A stretch of 64,000 nucleotides of DNA from Hysterium pulicare CBS 123377 (GCA_000467715.1 AJFK01000018.1:35056-99055), one strand, 5' to 3'; positions 1-11,113 are shown, numbered from the stretch's first letter. Notes: generated by a model not told the origin, from the sequence alone. Translations and numbers: made by a program.

Positions 1-620
1 TCCTCCATTCTCACCCCCTCCTCCTTGTCCACCCTCGGAAAGAACTCATCATCCCAATGCGGCGCGATCCTCCTATCTTCGACCAGAACCACCTTTATCG
101 GCGGCTGTGTAATGAGCATTTGTCTCCATGAAGCCTCCTTGTATTTGAAGCTCTCTGGCCACTGTACCCCCATTCCATGCACAGTAATTGTAGACCACAT
201 CACAATAGGTTCATCCCCCTTTGGATAGATGTAGCCGGGCTTGCTCGCTATGGAGAGGTGCTTGCTGAAGGCGGATTGAATGAGTTCGTTGGCTACGAAG
301 TCGTAGGGGACTGGTCGTTCTGAGTATGGGCGCGGTGAAAAATGTAGAGCGCGTTGGATTCGGATGGATGTCACAATGATCCTCTTCCATGTTGTGCAGA
401 CGCGTTGGACGAGTAGGAGATCGCGCATGGGCAGGTATAGTAGAATTTGTTCGAAGATTTCGATGAGACCGAGAGCGCGTTCGCGGGCCATGTTGGTTTT
501 GCGGGTTGTGGATTTAGCTCGAGATTTCTTTTTGCCGCAAGCTGATTCCGTGTATTTTGTGTTCGTGGTCGGAGGGATGGTGATTCGAAGGCAAAGCGTC
601 GTGTGTTTCGTCGCGGTCAT
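1..620 (-). CDS. F-box domain protein, C-terminus cut by window edge
   Basis: The frame is open from an ATG at 620 to the left edge, giving about 206 residues, with the 3' end outside the window. After a basic, low-complexity N-terminus of about 40 residues there is an F-box-like stretch: LIEIFEQILLYLPMRDLLLV followed by QRVCTTWKRII. This is the usual arrangement of ascomycete F-box proteins (leucine/proline core, then a VC..W segment). F-box proteins recruit substrates to SCF (Skp1-cullin) ubiquitin ligases. The substrate-binding C-terminus carries no repeat I recognise. An internal ATG at 492 directly before the F-box is an alternative start. The family call is fairly secure; the target is unknown. 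Confidence 0.75.
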   Translation of the reverse strand, partial: MTATKHTTLCLRITIPPTTNTKYTESACGKKKSRAKSTTRKTNMARERALGLIEIFEQILLYLPMRDLLLVQRVCTTWKRIIVTSIRIQRALHFSPRPYSERPVPYDFVANELIQSAFSKHLSIASKPGYIYPKGDEPIVMWSTITVHGMGVQWPESFKYKEASWRQMLITQPPIKVVLVEDRRIAPHWDDEFFPRVDKEEGVRME

Positions 621-1090
621 GACTTTGTTGAACAGTAATTGGAACGCGTACGGGAGTTTTGCGGAGAAATTTGTATGGGGCTGTTGCAGGGCAGCTTGAA
701 GCGATTATGCACGTGATTGAACTGCTAAGTAGACTCTTCAGCATTCTTTTTGGGAGATATGTTGATTATGAGTATATTTATAGCATTTTTGGGGGGTTTG
801 GCTTGGGTTTAGTCATGGAGATGCGTAAAAATTGACAAGTTAGACCCAATTTTCTCCTGAACTTCTTCCACAGTAGACAACGATACTTGAATAGTGCTTG
901 ATAGCGCAGCAGAGCATGGAACAAAGCAGAGACATGGGTATCCAAACATTATATATCTATCATCAGTCGTGAAACATAATGGCCTCCTCAAAGAAAGGCA
1001 GCCTATCCACCATACTACATTCTCCAAAGCACTGCTCCCCCGATACCATGGTCAGACCGCGTAACGCCTTCGAAGTTTGCCTTCTGAGAA
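621..1090. other. Intergenic region, nothing coding seen
   Basis: Lies between the 5' end of the F-box gene and the 3' end of the next gene, both on the minus strand. It should hold the F-box promoter and the downstream gene's 3' UTR. No supported ORF, RNA gene or repeat was seen. Confidence 0.5.
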
Positions 1091-2022
1091 TTATTTTTTC
1101 CTCTGCTCCTGTCTCTTTTTCTCCGCAGCCGGTGCTGTAAATTGCGACTTCATGTCTCCTGAGCTCTTAACCTGCATCTTCTTATTCGCCTCCTCCAACT
1201 GTTTCAACTGTTCTTCATCGCTTTGTATCCTCCTTTCCAGACTGCACTCGAGTTTTGGCTTCCCCCCTACCATATCGCCTTTATCCAACCCATCATCGTT
1301 CCGATCATAATACAGTGCCCACCTCAACCCATCCCTCTCCGCCATACCATCTTCTCCTTCGTCAACCGCAACAAAGCCCTCCCATCCTTCTAATATTAAT
1401 CCAGCCTCGTCCTCCGTCCAATCCCACTCTCCAACTATGTGTTGGATTGATGCCGTGCGATTGCCGTATTTTATCTCGAAAGTAACTTTGTCGACGTACA
1501 GCCAGTTCAACATTGGTGGGTCGTCAGATACTGTGCTTACAAGCCCTCTTTCAGGAGGGCAGCGTTCATCGTCTGGGTACTGGATGTAAAAGCCTGCGAA
1601 AGCGTGGAGAGGTGGATTGGTGTTTGCGACAGGAGGAATCGGTTTTTTAGTTTCGCGATCTTTTGGGACTATCCAGGCCTGTGCACACAAATGTTGCGTT
1701 AGTAAAATACCCCTGATACTACGTTTGCATGAAAGAGAATTCGTACGCATGCGCACATAAAGTGCGCATCGAGATTGTAGAAGACGAAGTAAGCATGGTT
1801 TGCAAGGAGCATTACCTTATCATGCCTTAGCACTACGATTCCCTGGTCAATCTCCTCCTTCCTTTGTCCAGCCTCACAATACGTATCCAGGTTAAACTTG
1901 ATCATTCGCGTCTGGTTCTGCGCCTCCTCGTTCTGTTTCTTTTGATATGAGACGCCCTCCGCAACGCCCGTAACGACGGGGATGGCGGTAACGACACCGC
2001 CCAAGAAGAGACTTAGGACCAT
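1091..2022 (-). CDS. Conserved fungal protein with one N-terminal membrane segment
   Basis: Two exons, 2022-1816 and 1678-1091, with a GTAATG...CAG intron of 137 nt in phase 0; 264 residues. The first in-frame ATG is at 2022; the frame is open further upstream but has no earlier ATG. The N-terminus (VLSLFLGGVVTAIPVVTGVA) is hydrophobic and probably a membrane anchor. It is followed by a soluble acidic domain with YPDDERCPPERGLVSTVSDD, PPMLNWLYVDK, YGNRTAS and WDWTEDEAGLILEGWEGFVA. The C-terminal 50 residues are charged and coiled-coil-like, ending in a basic tail. I recognise the pattern as a widespread uncharacterised Pezizomycotina family, but no function is established. Confidence 0.75.
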
Positions 2023-2674
2023 TACCACGAAGTAGGAAAAAATATATGAGGTTAGAATATAGGTTGAAACAGATATTGCGCTACATTGTTGAGAGGTGGA
2101 GTTTTGGCAGCTGTTAGCCACATTGTCGTTCGTGTTTCGCGGCTGAAGCTAAAGAATCATATGCGTCATTAGACAGTTATTGTAATTTAGCTAGATGCTA
2201 AAACCAATCTCATCTTCGAAGAGTAAACCTCATCATCGGCAGAGGATTGTTGACAAAATCATATTGGAGACGGACAAAACGATGCGCATTTATCCATGAG
2301 TTCTCGAGCGGTGAAGGACATCCAAGGGCTCGATCCGAGAAAGACGATCACGTGATGCTCCTTCAATGGCCGGGTTCGTTGTTTTCTGCTCGGAATTCCG
2401 TGGATATCTCAAGAGTACAACTCCGCCATACCCTTCGAATACATGAGAAAAGGATGGCCCTCATTGATACCCGGGAGATTCCCAAATTCCCTCTCCGCTA
2501 CGAATTCTAGTTCACGGCTTACTTTTCAAAAGAGTGGATACTTTAGTTATTTCGGTTGTGAGCACGAGTGGGTGCGTAAGGGTGGGTATGCTTAATTGTG
2601 ATATCGAATGGAGTAAGCCAGTTATAGCGAAAAGCCCCCTACTCATTAGAACTTATTGCTAATTCTACGATTAG

Positions 2675-2944
2675 GTTGATGGTGAAGCTTGTGATGATCC
2701 TTCAGTAGAGATCCACAATGCCAAGATTTTTGATATCAACGCCAAAATGGTCGGCGTCGTATCCCAAACTGGAGCTATTGAAGCTGTTTAGAATAAGCTG
2801 AAATCCACTCGTTTGATCGACTTTACTACCGATGCAATGTTGATTCTTGGTAGACCTCCACTACTTGCACATAGAAAGTTTGCTGAACTCCAGTCCAGGC
2901 CATCCCACACTCTCGTGAAGCCTGCCGAAATTTTCCGGGCCTAG
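2675..2944 (+). pseudogene. Decayed gene fragment (single exon-like remnant with a nonsense codon)
   Basis: A frame of about 89 codons begins directly after a good acceptor (ctacgattag at 2674) and ends at a TAG at 2942-2944. It is interrupted by one in-frame TAG at 2789-2791. The encoded words (DDPSVEIHNAKIFD, RLIDFTTDAMLILGRPPLL, SRPSHTLVKPAEIF) look like a real, conserved protein and not a chance frame. I do not recognise the family. No upstream exon in a continuous frame was found. It may be the 3' exon of a gene whose upstream part (about 2290-2560) is frame-broken. Confidence 0.45.
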
Positions 2945-3046
2945 TCAATTAACCTTTGAGAGGTAGATCGTGGGGGCCGATGCGATATTGGTCTCGCGTC
3001 AAGAAGATGCAATATGCAGTTGATACGAAGATTATTGGTTGACTAT

Positions 3047-3078
3047 TCAAGCCACCTGCATTTCAAGCCACCTGCATT
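3047..3078. repeat. 16-bp perfect tandem duplication
   Basis: The 16-mer TCAAGCCACCTGCATT occurs twice back to back (3047-3062 and 3063-3078), just upstream of the cysteine-rich surface-protein gene. It is probably a small replication-slippage duplication. Confidence 0.9.
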
Positions 3079-3255
3079 GCGCACCATTTCGAAGCGCCCA
3101 TGCACGTCCTTCGAGTTAGGATCCACAAACAACACTCTCGAGGAAGGTTTAAACGACGTGCTAGGTGGTATACTCTGTAGCGAGTCTGGTCATAAGTTCA
3201 GCCCGATCCCGTTTGTAGAGAGAATGGGTTCTCTTCAGCCTGACTTCCAAAAACC

Positions 3256-4157
3256 ATGGATCAACTCATGGCATCTTTGGCATTCAAACTATGCCTCATC
3301 CTCTTCTACCTTTCCACATATTCGGCATGCCAAAGCACTCGATGCTACTTTCCAGATGGTAGCCCTGCTGATGTCTTCAAGCCCTGCTCTGACAAAACAG
3401 GCCAATGTTGTTATCATATAGATGATAGCCATGCCGACCTTTGCTACAACAACGGACTTTGCTATTCCTGGTATTTTAGCAACGTATACCGTGGGGCATG
3501 CACCGATCGAACGTGGGCTTCAGGGTCAGGCTGCGCTAAGGAATGTCAAGATGGCAAGTAGAACAGCTCATATGGAATCGTGCTATGTTTTAGCTGACCT
3601 TGTATGTCTCCACAGCTGTTCCAGATGATGCTGTCAACATTACGCCTTGTAAAGATCGTTCAATGTGTTGCGGCACAGCCGACAACATCACGTCATGCTG
3701 CTCGTCGAGCATCGGTTTCACATGGGAGAATGCAACTTTTATCAATTACCCAAGCACCATCAGCCTCGCCGTCGCGACCTCCTTGAGTCAGGCAACCACT
3801 ACAGGCGCCACCTCGAGCCCAGCAACCACCACTTCCCCTAGTACCACCGCAGCTTGTACGACGTCTCCACAATCACCGGGCAGTTCGACTCCGAGCTTCG
3901 GTGCTGGTATCGGTATCGGTATTGCCATTAGTGCGGGTCTCGCTCTAGCTACGGCTCTCATATGGTGGTTGTGTACTAGAGGGCGTGGTCAAAAGGAAGC
4001 TGATAATACGTATACTGGAACGCAAGTTCAGCCACTTGGAGTGGGGCAGCATTGGGCGCATAAAGACGAGGGACAGCCGTCGCAGTTACAACATGGATAC
4101 AGACCGGAGCTTCCGGCGCAAACGCAACATGAGTACAGTCAGGAGCTCTCCACCTGA
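3256..4157 (+). CDS. Cysteine-rich secreted/plasma-membrane protein with one TM segment
   Basis: Two exons, 3256-3553 and 3616-4157; 279 residues. The first 25 or so residues form a signal peptide (FKLCLILFYLSTYSACQS), followed by a cysteine-rich ectodomain with paired cysteines (CYFPDGS, QCCYHID, MCCG, SCCSSS). Next come a Ser/Thr-rich stalk of about 50 residues and one transmembrane helix (GIGIAISAGLALATALIWWL). A 60-residue basic, Gln-rich cytoplasmic tail ends the protein. The architecture is that of a fungal wall-sensor-like or uncharacterised type I surface protein. The intron must use a GC donor (gatg|gcaagt): the nearby GT at 3558 would shift into a stop, while the GC donor restores the reading frame (codon G|CT). 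Confidence 0.75.
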
Positions 4158-4911
4158 TAGAGGTTCAATTCCTCACAATTCTTCGTTTATTATATCAGAG
4201 CACGAGTTGAGTATCATTTTTCGACCACAACGTCCTCACTGCACCGATGATGGACTTACTCGGGATCTACGAAGCACCGAAATACTCCGAGAAAGCTCGC
4301 CATAGTGAAATAAAGGAATCAGAAGGCTCTTTGGACATCAGGGGGACGAGCTTCCCAGTATGTCTGGCGTGGACTGGTCTATGCTGGATCGTAGGAATTG
4401 ATGCATTAGGCTCTTTAGAAGGCATCCATTGGACATAAGCGTTTCGGTATGATCTTGAACTCTAGAAAAGAATGGCAAGAGGCATGTAGCTTCGATAAAA
4501 GACTCTACGCCATCCTCATGACATCTCTCATCCAATGCCAAGCTTGACTCCTTCATCTTACCGAACTTTCATCCGGAATAGGTAATTTCTACGAAGCGTC
4601 CCGCGAGTGCTCATATATCGATACACAAAGGCAAAGGTGGCAGCAGAGAAATATCGACGTACTGATTTCTTTGAAGTTGAAATCTTCTGAGGAAGATGAT
4701 TCACATACCGAGGCTAAGATTGCGGGGCGGATCCCTTGTACAACTCCACATTTGCGAGTCAGTCAACAGATTACAATTTGAGCGTTGCCAGGAACCACAA
4801 AGATGGATAGTATTGTTCCGGACTATTTGATACTTCTTCAAACATACGCATCGCAAACTCATTCTACAACAGCATTCAAACCAGCGGAAGAAGCAAAAGA
4901 AATCTCAAATC
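4158..4911. other. Intergenic region, nothing coding seen
   Basis: Separates two plus-strand genes, so it should hold the 3' UTR of the surface protein and the promoter of the EthD-like gene. Short frames on both strands have no recognisable content. No RNA gene was seen. Confidence 0.5.
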
Positions 4912-5886
4912 ATGCCGACCCCAGGTCTTCTTTTCGTGCGATCCCGCATCACGAACTCCTCGCTCTCCGACGAAGTCTTCAACAAATGGTATACCGAAGT
5001 CCACCTGCCAGATGTCCTGAATGCAGGCACTGCAGATATCGCACTCCGCTACAGAAGTCTCGACCAATCGTCCAAATACCCATATCTCGCCGTCTACCGT
5101 CTGCCGGACATACCAGCCTTGTCAGACCCAGAAAAGCAGAAGAAGATTCCTTTTGAACATGAGATGCTGCCCAATGGAGAGAGTATTGACAAGTTGACCG
5201 ATATGGAGATCAAAGTTTTCTTGCCAATTCAGACGTTCGAAGGACCGAAGGCGTCAGCGGAGGGGAGAGCAAAGGTGTGCTTTACTGTGAATCTTGAACC
5301 GGCGGAAGGAGGCGATGAAGACTTGGATGAGTGGTACAGGAAGCAGGTGAGCAAGGCCAATCTCATTGATTAAGCGGTTGATCGAGGAGCTCTTTGGAAG
5401 TCAGCCGGAAGTCAGGATTGTACCATTTTAGAAAACACATACCTCCGCCGCTCTGCCTCCGACTTTTCGTGAGCCATCCATTGACCAAACCGGGAGCCAT
5501 AATGATTTCGACTGAGCCAACCAAGGCCCAATAAGAATGCAGCAGCGAGCCACCAGGGCCCACTAAAACAAACTGCGCCTCCGTCAATATCCAACTCAGA
5601 CTTCGGGATAGACATTGAAGCACTCACTGATAAATATACTCAGCATCTAGATATGCTCAGCACACTCCCGAACTACCGCCGCTCAACACGGTACAAGTCA
5701 GCAGATGATTCAAAACCAAGATACCTCGCGATCCACGAGATGGAATCAGCAGACCTGGATCCACGCTTGATGCAGGTGCTCATGAATACGGCTTGGTCCA
5801 AAAAGGTGCTGGGGGGAGCCCAAACCTTCGAGCGGAGCGCGTGGGAACTGATTGTGGAGCAGGGAAAGGTTAAGGAGAAGTTGTAG
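4912..5886 (+). CDS. EthD/ABM-like dimeric alpha-beta barrel protein (two-repeat)
   Basis: Exons 4912-5346 and 5644-5886, joined across a long 297-nt intron (aagcag|gtgagc to atactcag|CATCTAG), phase 0; 225 residues. The join restores WYRKQ-HLDMLSTLPNYRRSTRY, the signature of the second barrel repeat. The first repeat is near the N-terminus (GLLFVRSRI, then FNKWYTEVHLPDVL). Proteins of this kind are ferredoxin-like dimeric alpha-beta barrels related to the EthD and antibiotic-biosynthesis-monooxygenase families. They are common in fungi and mostly uncharacterised; some act on small aromatic or polyketide substrates. The fold is likely; the substrate is unknown. It is 30 kb from the second EthD gene at 42650. 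Confidence 0.7.
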
Positions 5887-5901
5887 AAATAGAGCTTACT
5901 T

Positions 5902-6072
5902 TCACATCTCTGTGCAGTAGTCGAGGCAGAAAGTATGCCCACAGTGGTTGCAGGCGAGCAGGTTCTCTTCCTTGGGCGTTGCCCAACCGCATTTACAGCA
6001 TTGGGTGCTGGTTGGTGGTGGTTTGGTGGGGTTGGGGACGGAGAGGGTTGTGGTGGGCGGATTGGGAGGCAT
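5902..6072 (-). CDS. Tiny putative zinc-binding protein
   Basis: A 56-residue ORF from an ATG in good context (caaaATGcc) at 6072. An upstream in-frame ATG at 6198 would give 98 residues. The N-terminus is Pro/Thr-rich and the C-terminal 30 residues carry a cysteine/histidine array: QCCKCGW, then LLACNHCGHTFCLDYC. That is two CxxC knuckles plus a GHxxC element, similar to the short RanBP2- or RING-like fungal microproteins. It is convergent with the EthD-like gene and only 15 bp from its stop. The spacing and small size leave some doubt, but the metal-binding pattern is unlikely by chance. Confidence 0.45.
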   Translation of the reverse strand: MPPNPPTTTLSVPNPTKPPPTSTQCCKCGWATPKEENLLACNHCGHTFCLDYCTEM

Positions 6073-6717
6073 TTTGTAGGATGGTTTTGGCTTGGTATGC
6101 AGGATCAGGGTGTGTACGGTTTGCTGAAGAGATTTCGACGAGTGCAGCGGAGGCAGAGGTTTTAATAGTTTCGTGGCCTGAATTTCGTTCTTGCCCATTT
6201 TCAATCTTGAGTCCCCACTCCTGGTCGTCTACCACACTTCTACACCTCCCGTTTAGGAAGACTAGACCTTTGCTCATTGACTGCCACCGGTTTAGGGAAC
6301 TCAGGTGGATGCCTACCCACTGACTGCCCAATAGGATCCTTAGCTATTTGATCTCCTGACGCAAAGCTCGAATGCTCATCACCAACATAGAAGGAACTAC
6401 GATACAGCTCCAGCAGGCTTAGCAGAAGCCGAGGCACCGATTCACAGATATGCAGTAATGGCAGCAACTCCCGTCCGCAGACTCGGCCATATTGGAATGC
6501 CATCGTGCCACCGATCACAAACGAGCTTCGTCCACCGACTCAAGTCCAGTTCGCCACTTTGAGAGTACACGAGGCTATACTGCTTCTAGGCCACTTGGAT
6601 ACTGAGAGGTAAGGACTGTATAAAATCCAGTCCGTCTATTCTATAGCTTGGGAAATATGTACAAAGAGAAAGATCAACGCCATGAGCCACATCATCATTA
6701 CAACCTCAGGCACGAGG
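6073..6717. other. Intergenic region, nothing coding seen
   Basis: Lies between two minus-strand genes. It contains the possible 5' extension of the zinc microprotein (up to 6198) and presumably its promoter plus the 3' UTR of the RING-type gene. No other feature was seen. Confidence 0.4.
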
Positions 6718-7748
6718 TCATCGCCGCACTGGTCGAATGTTGTCATGCTCGCAAGATTCCTGCCACTCTGCGCGACTACGAGAACATGATTAGCAACGTC
6801 TAAAGCTTTGGAGGACAATACAGCGACTTACCAGTACACACAGGTCAGTGGACGGTTAGGATCCACTCTCGCGGCCTCCCAGCTCTCAAAGCATTCCTTA
6901 TGCATGCTTTGGCCACAGGAAGACTTGCACCAAATCAAGGAAGACATTGGCATACCTTCCATCACTTCGAAGCATATGGGGCAAGTCTCATCTACGGCAC
7001 GTCGTGCCACATGATGTGCGGAGCACGAAGATCGGACAGTGGTTTGACGGGATTCTGAGGATGATGACGAGTTGAGATCGAGGTTAGAAATCTCGTCTGT
7101 GGCTACTCTCGAAGGACGGCGCGAAGCTTGGGATGCTGTCGATGGAGAGGGAGGCCGGGGCATCATATTCCGCGAGGATATGGATACGACATCCTCTCTA
7201 GATGAGGACGAGGTGGATGAAGATCGTGTGGAAATCGAACTTGGTCGCCGCTGCTGCTGTTGCTGTTCCATAAGGTCCAGGAGCCTGTTGAGCTGTTCTT
7301 CCATTCGCTCCATTTGGCGGAGAGTATCCTGCTGTTGGACCAAGAGATTGTGCTGTCGGACAGGGAGTCTGCTGTTGGACTGAGAGATATTTGACGCTGC
7401 CGCTTCGAAATCACCTTGAATGATGCCTTGTGGATAATCATGTCTCATAGCACGCTTCCATGTTTTGACTATTTGCGCAGTCTGGTCTTTGTGTCTCCAG
7501 CAAAGAGCTTCTTCGGCCATGTCTTCAAGCTCGTCTGCCAAAGCGGACCTACTTGGTTGAGAGGTAGAGAGGCTCCGTATGTGTTTTGCAATAGTGGCTC
7601 GTCTTCCAGCTCCGGTTGGGTTATGACATCTCCTGCCTTGGGAGGGCGCCCATCCAACGCAGTGATTATAGGTCTCGATGCCGAATGTTTCGACGGGGTC
7701 CCATAAAGGACCGCTAGAAACATGTATTCTGGAGGTGGAGGAAGGCAT
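6718..7748 (-). CDS. RING-type zinc finger protein, paralogue A
   Basis: Exons 7748-6832 and 6775-6718; 324 residues. The N-terminus (about residues 15-45) has a Cys-containing element, CVGWAPSQGRRC, shared with the next gene. A central Gln-rich coiled-coil stretch (residues about 140-180, with a QQQQQ run) and a Ser-rich linker follow. The C-terminal RING-like finger is CPICFEVM, IWCKSSCGQSMHKECFESW, CVYCRAEW. The 56-nt intron splits the last zinc-ligand Cys codon (TG|T). Without splicing the frame would end at CVYW, losing the last ligand, so the second exon (CRAEWQESCEHDN...) is required. Likely an E3 ubiquitin-ligase-type or SWIM-associated RING protein; the substrate is unknown. The neighbouring gene at 8801 is a diverged tandem copy. 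Confidence 0.8.
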
Positions 7749-8800
7749 AGTGCTCCGGACTGAACAGAGAGAATTTTAGACGAGAGTCAGTGAATTGTCC
7801 AGAGTATGAGGAAAGTCGTGGTATGATAGATAGCGATACCGTACTTCATTCCGCCTTTAATGTGCCCATTTTGCCTGTTTCATAGTCTGCCCTCTTCTGA
7901 GCAGGACCAAACTACATCATCAAGACATCGATAATGCGAAGTGGCAGTGCTCCAGACAAGCAGCTGCACCAGACAATGATCCGTGGGGGTCTACCCAATA
8001 GTAAGTCATTAGAGTCAAACATAAGCCTCAGAAGTCTCAGCCAACCGTCCGCAGCAGGGACATGAGGAACATAAGCCACAATCTGCATCCTTGCAACTCA
8101 TGCATGTCCCACATTATATCGACAATTTTGAGGCTGGTACCATGGTGAGACGGAGAGGGAAAATACGGTTTGTGATGTAGTTTATGCTGATGAACGAGTT
8201 GTAGAAAAACCTTCGCAAGAAAAAGACGAATGTTTTAAAGATGTGGACGCTCCGGAAGAGAAACAGTGTCTGCCGCAGTGTGCTGTGCCGCACCCTTAAA
8301 CTCTGTGTTACCTAGTTAAGCGCCTCAAGGCTTGTCCACGTGGTACCTATTTACGAGGATCGGGCGCTCAATGAACTCTCAAAATGGGTTTCAGGGTGCA
8401 TATTGATGAAAACAAACTGTCTTGAGGCATGGTTTTAGCATTGCTTTGTCAAATAAGCATATCTTAATCCAGATACGAATTCGAATATGCAAGCAACAGG
8501 CCCCCATCTATCATAGCAAAAAGGCCGCGAATATCAGCAGCAGTACATCCGAACTCCCAGAATGCCCCTACCATAACTCCATCTATCATTACCAACCGTA
8601 AGAACTTATCAAACGACCTCTAACCAAACTCCAAAAAAGTGTGGTATAATTGTAGGCCTGTGCCCGCCATGCGGGAAAAGAATCGTAGCCTCCAGAAGAC
8701 GCGCACAGATGTCTGTATTGGGGTGGTCATGCTCACTGGGCTATTCAGAGCTACACGATGAGCGATTTGTTGACATGTCCTTCCACCAAGAGTCGCCGAT
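7749..8800. other. Spacer between tandem RING-type paralogues, nothing coding seen
   Basis: About 1.05 kb between two head-to-tail paralogues. It should hold the promoter of the downstream copy and the 3' UTR of the upstream one. No ORF or repeat was supported and no obvious transposon remnant was seen between the copies. Confidence 0.5.
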
Positions 8801-10082
8801 TTAGGGCGAGATACGATCATGTTCGCAAGGGTCCTCCCAATCAGCTCGACTACACAGCGTTAGCACTCGCACATAGAATTGAAAGAGCGCAACCTTACCA
8901 ATAAGCACAGTTTATTGCGAGATCATCTTCATCTTGGCACGTAGCCCATCTGTCGAAGCAACCTCTATGCACACTTCGGCCGCAACTAGATTTGCACCAA
9001 ACCAGTGAGCCCAGGTTCTCCATGACCTCATAACAGATTCCACAAGTCTCGTCAATGGGTCGGCGCACGACATGATGAGTGGTACAAGGTTGGTGAACTC
9101 GCCGAGAGGATTCATCATCTGCGGAGGAACCGAGGTCCAGATTCATGAGCTCATCGGTAGAGATCCTCGAGGGTCGGTCTGAGAGATGAGGTATGGTGAA
9201 GAGTGAAGATGAAGCAGAGGTCATTGGGAAGGTGACTAGGCCATCCAAGTCAGGAGCAGCTTCGGAGTTTGCACTACGCGTTGTAGAGCTTGAAGCAGGT
9301 GGTCCAAGGTCAAGGACGGAAATGTTCTCGGACTCTATTCTCGGGGGAGGCGTGGCTCTTGGTGTCAAGATGGTGTTCCGGTCATTAGAAAGAACACCGA
9401 TTCCGTTCAGGAGCGTAGAGCTACTGGTGGAAGAATAAGACGATATCGACATAGAAGGTGACATAGCTAGTGACGAGTGTGCACTGGCTTCTTCTGCATC
9501 ATTTAGACCTTGTAGAATCTGAGCGAGACCATCAGAAACTTGGTCTATTTGATGCATGCGTGTGACAAGCATGAGTCGGATCCGCTGCATGGTTCGAAGG
9601 AGTCTTTCCACTGCTGGGGAGATCGTTGGAGGTGGTAGAGTATTATTCACTGACCTCCTGGGAGTAGTAATGTCCGGTTGTTCAACCGTCGGATGGTTGA
9701 TGTTCGAAGGTACTTGAGACGTCTCTGTCATGGTGCGTGACCTTTGTATAACAGGTGACGAGTATTGCCTTTCCATCCTTCTTTGCCATTTCTCAACCAT
9801 CGCACTCAACTCGTGTTGGTGCTGCGAACAGAGCAATTTACCAGCGAGCCTTGTGAGAGCGTCCGCCACATGACTGTTCAGTATGTCTGGCTGAGACATC
9901 GAGAGGAAACTGATGATTGCGTCGATATCGGCACGCTTCTGGGCTCCAAGGCGTCTGATACATCTTCGGCTCCGAGTCTTGGCCCACCCTAGGCATTCGA
10001 AGGTGATTTCATCCAGTCCTAACGTAGCACGGGGCTCCCAAAAAGATGCCTGTACATTGGTCTGCGTTGAAGACGATGCCAT
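8801..10082 (-). CDS. RING-type zinc finger protein, paralogue B
   Basis: Exons 10082-8899 and 8849-8801; 410 residues. It has the same plan as the gene at 6718: N-terminal CLGWAKTRSRRC element, long Ser/Thr/Pro-rich middle, and a C-terminal finger CGICYEVM, VWCKSSCGRSVHRGCFDRW, CAYCRADW. The intron (49 nt) sits at exactly the same place and phase, splitting the final Cys codon TG|T. The last exons are clearly homologous (CRADWEDPCEHD versus CRAEWQESCEHD). The copy is longer by about 85 residues, mostly in the low-complexity linker. Probable ubiquitin-ligase-type function, inferred only from the finger. Head-to-tail order shows a tandem duplication that has since diverged. Confidence 0.8.
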
Positions 10083-11113
10083 TTTGTGGAAGCAATTGTG
10101 CTATTGAACAATCGAAAGATAAGCAAAGGATTTGGAATTTTAGCAAGAATGCGCTCCCATAGTCGTTCTTCGACGCTTTTGTATTGCATTGCTGCCTCCG
10201 TTCAAATAACAGTCGTGCCTGGCGCCATTAAGAAAATCCATGGCATTCCGGGCCATTCTTTTGAAGCTCAAAATGGCGGTGCAAATCGAACCTAACCTCT
10301 TCCAATCACAAGGCAAACACACGCTTCCGAGAATGGCGGTTGATGCCCGTGAAACGAGGGAATACTCGCAACGCCAAGATCTCCTGTTTTTCGGTCACGT
10401 CCGATGCAGTATGTGTGCCCAATCAACGAGCTTCCCGTTGCCCCGAAACCCTGAAATGGCGGAATAGAGGCTCAGCCATGAATAGAAGTGGCTGGAGAGC
10501 CTCATGCGCTCCAAGAAGGTGGTGCTGCGGCCTCCTTGTTTGACGCCGTGGCTGGAAAACGCGGGATGTCGGGGCAGGCCACTAAGCATGGAATCGAGGG
10601 AAAGCGAAACGTTAAAGCATCCTCGCAGCTAGAGGGAGGAATTTGGAGAACTGAAAGAGACTGAAGAGAAAGGCGTCAAGACATCCGAGAACAGGGAATT
10701 AGAAACATTTTCTGCCTCAGTTGGCTCCGCCGCACCCTTCTGAGGGTGTCAATTGCACACTCGAGGCGACAGATCCCTCAAGAATCAAACAACAGCATTG
10801 GCAGTTCTATTGAGAACGTTACTTACATCACATGGTAATGAAGACGGCGATGGTATCCAATACACGAATGGGATGAAGAAGCTGGAGAGATTCCCGATCA
10901 GGCCTGGACGCTAGCATCCGAAGAATATCCGAACAGTGCGTGGAAGGATGAGGGATGACACAATCGACGTCCAAGCTCCGTAGTCGAATGCCCTGATGCA
11001 TCTCAACACCATTGAGATACCTGACACTGCCAATTCTCCGCATTGCTTCTCTCTTCCTATTGAATTATCGTTGTCTAGCTGTGTCCCGTTCGCAACGTTA
11101 TGAGAAGCCCATC
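10083..11113. other. Divergent intergenic region
   Basis: About 1 kb between the divergent RING gene B (minus) and the M28B peptidase (plus), so both promoters should be here. No supported ORF or RNA gene was seen. The frame of the peptidase is open upstream to an ATG at 11012, which would add 34 residues before the N-terminus. Confidence 0.5.

Larger units (their letters stand above)
2023..3255. other. Gene-poor stretch with a decayed coding fragment and a tandem repeat
   Basis: No intact gene is seen here. It holds a nonsense-containing fragment (2675-2944) and a 16-bp tandem duplication (3047-3078). The 2290-2560 part gives protein-like words in more than one frame interrupted by stops, and may be the upstream half of the same decayed gene. 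Confidence 0.5.

Noticed and set aside
7245-7275. CAG/CTG microsatellite
   Set aside because: It is the coding poly-Gln run of the RING-type paralogue A and not an independent repeat.
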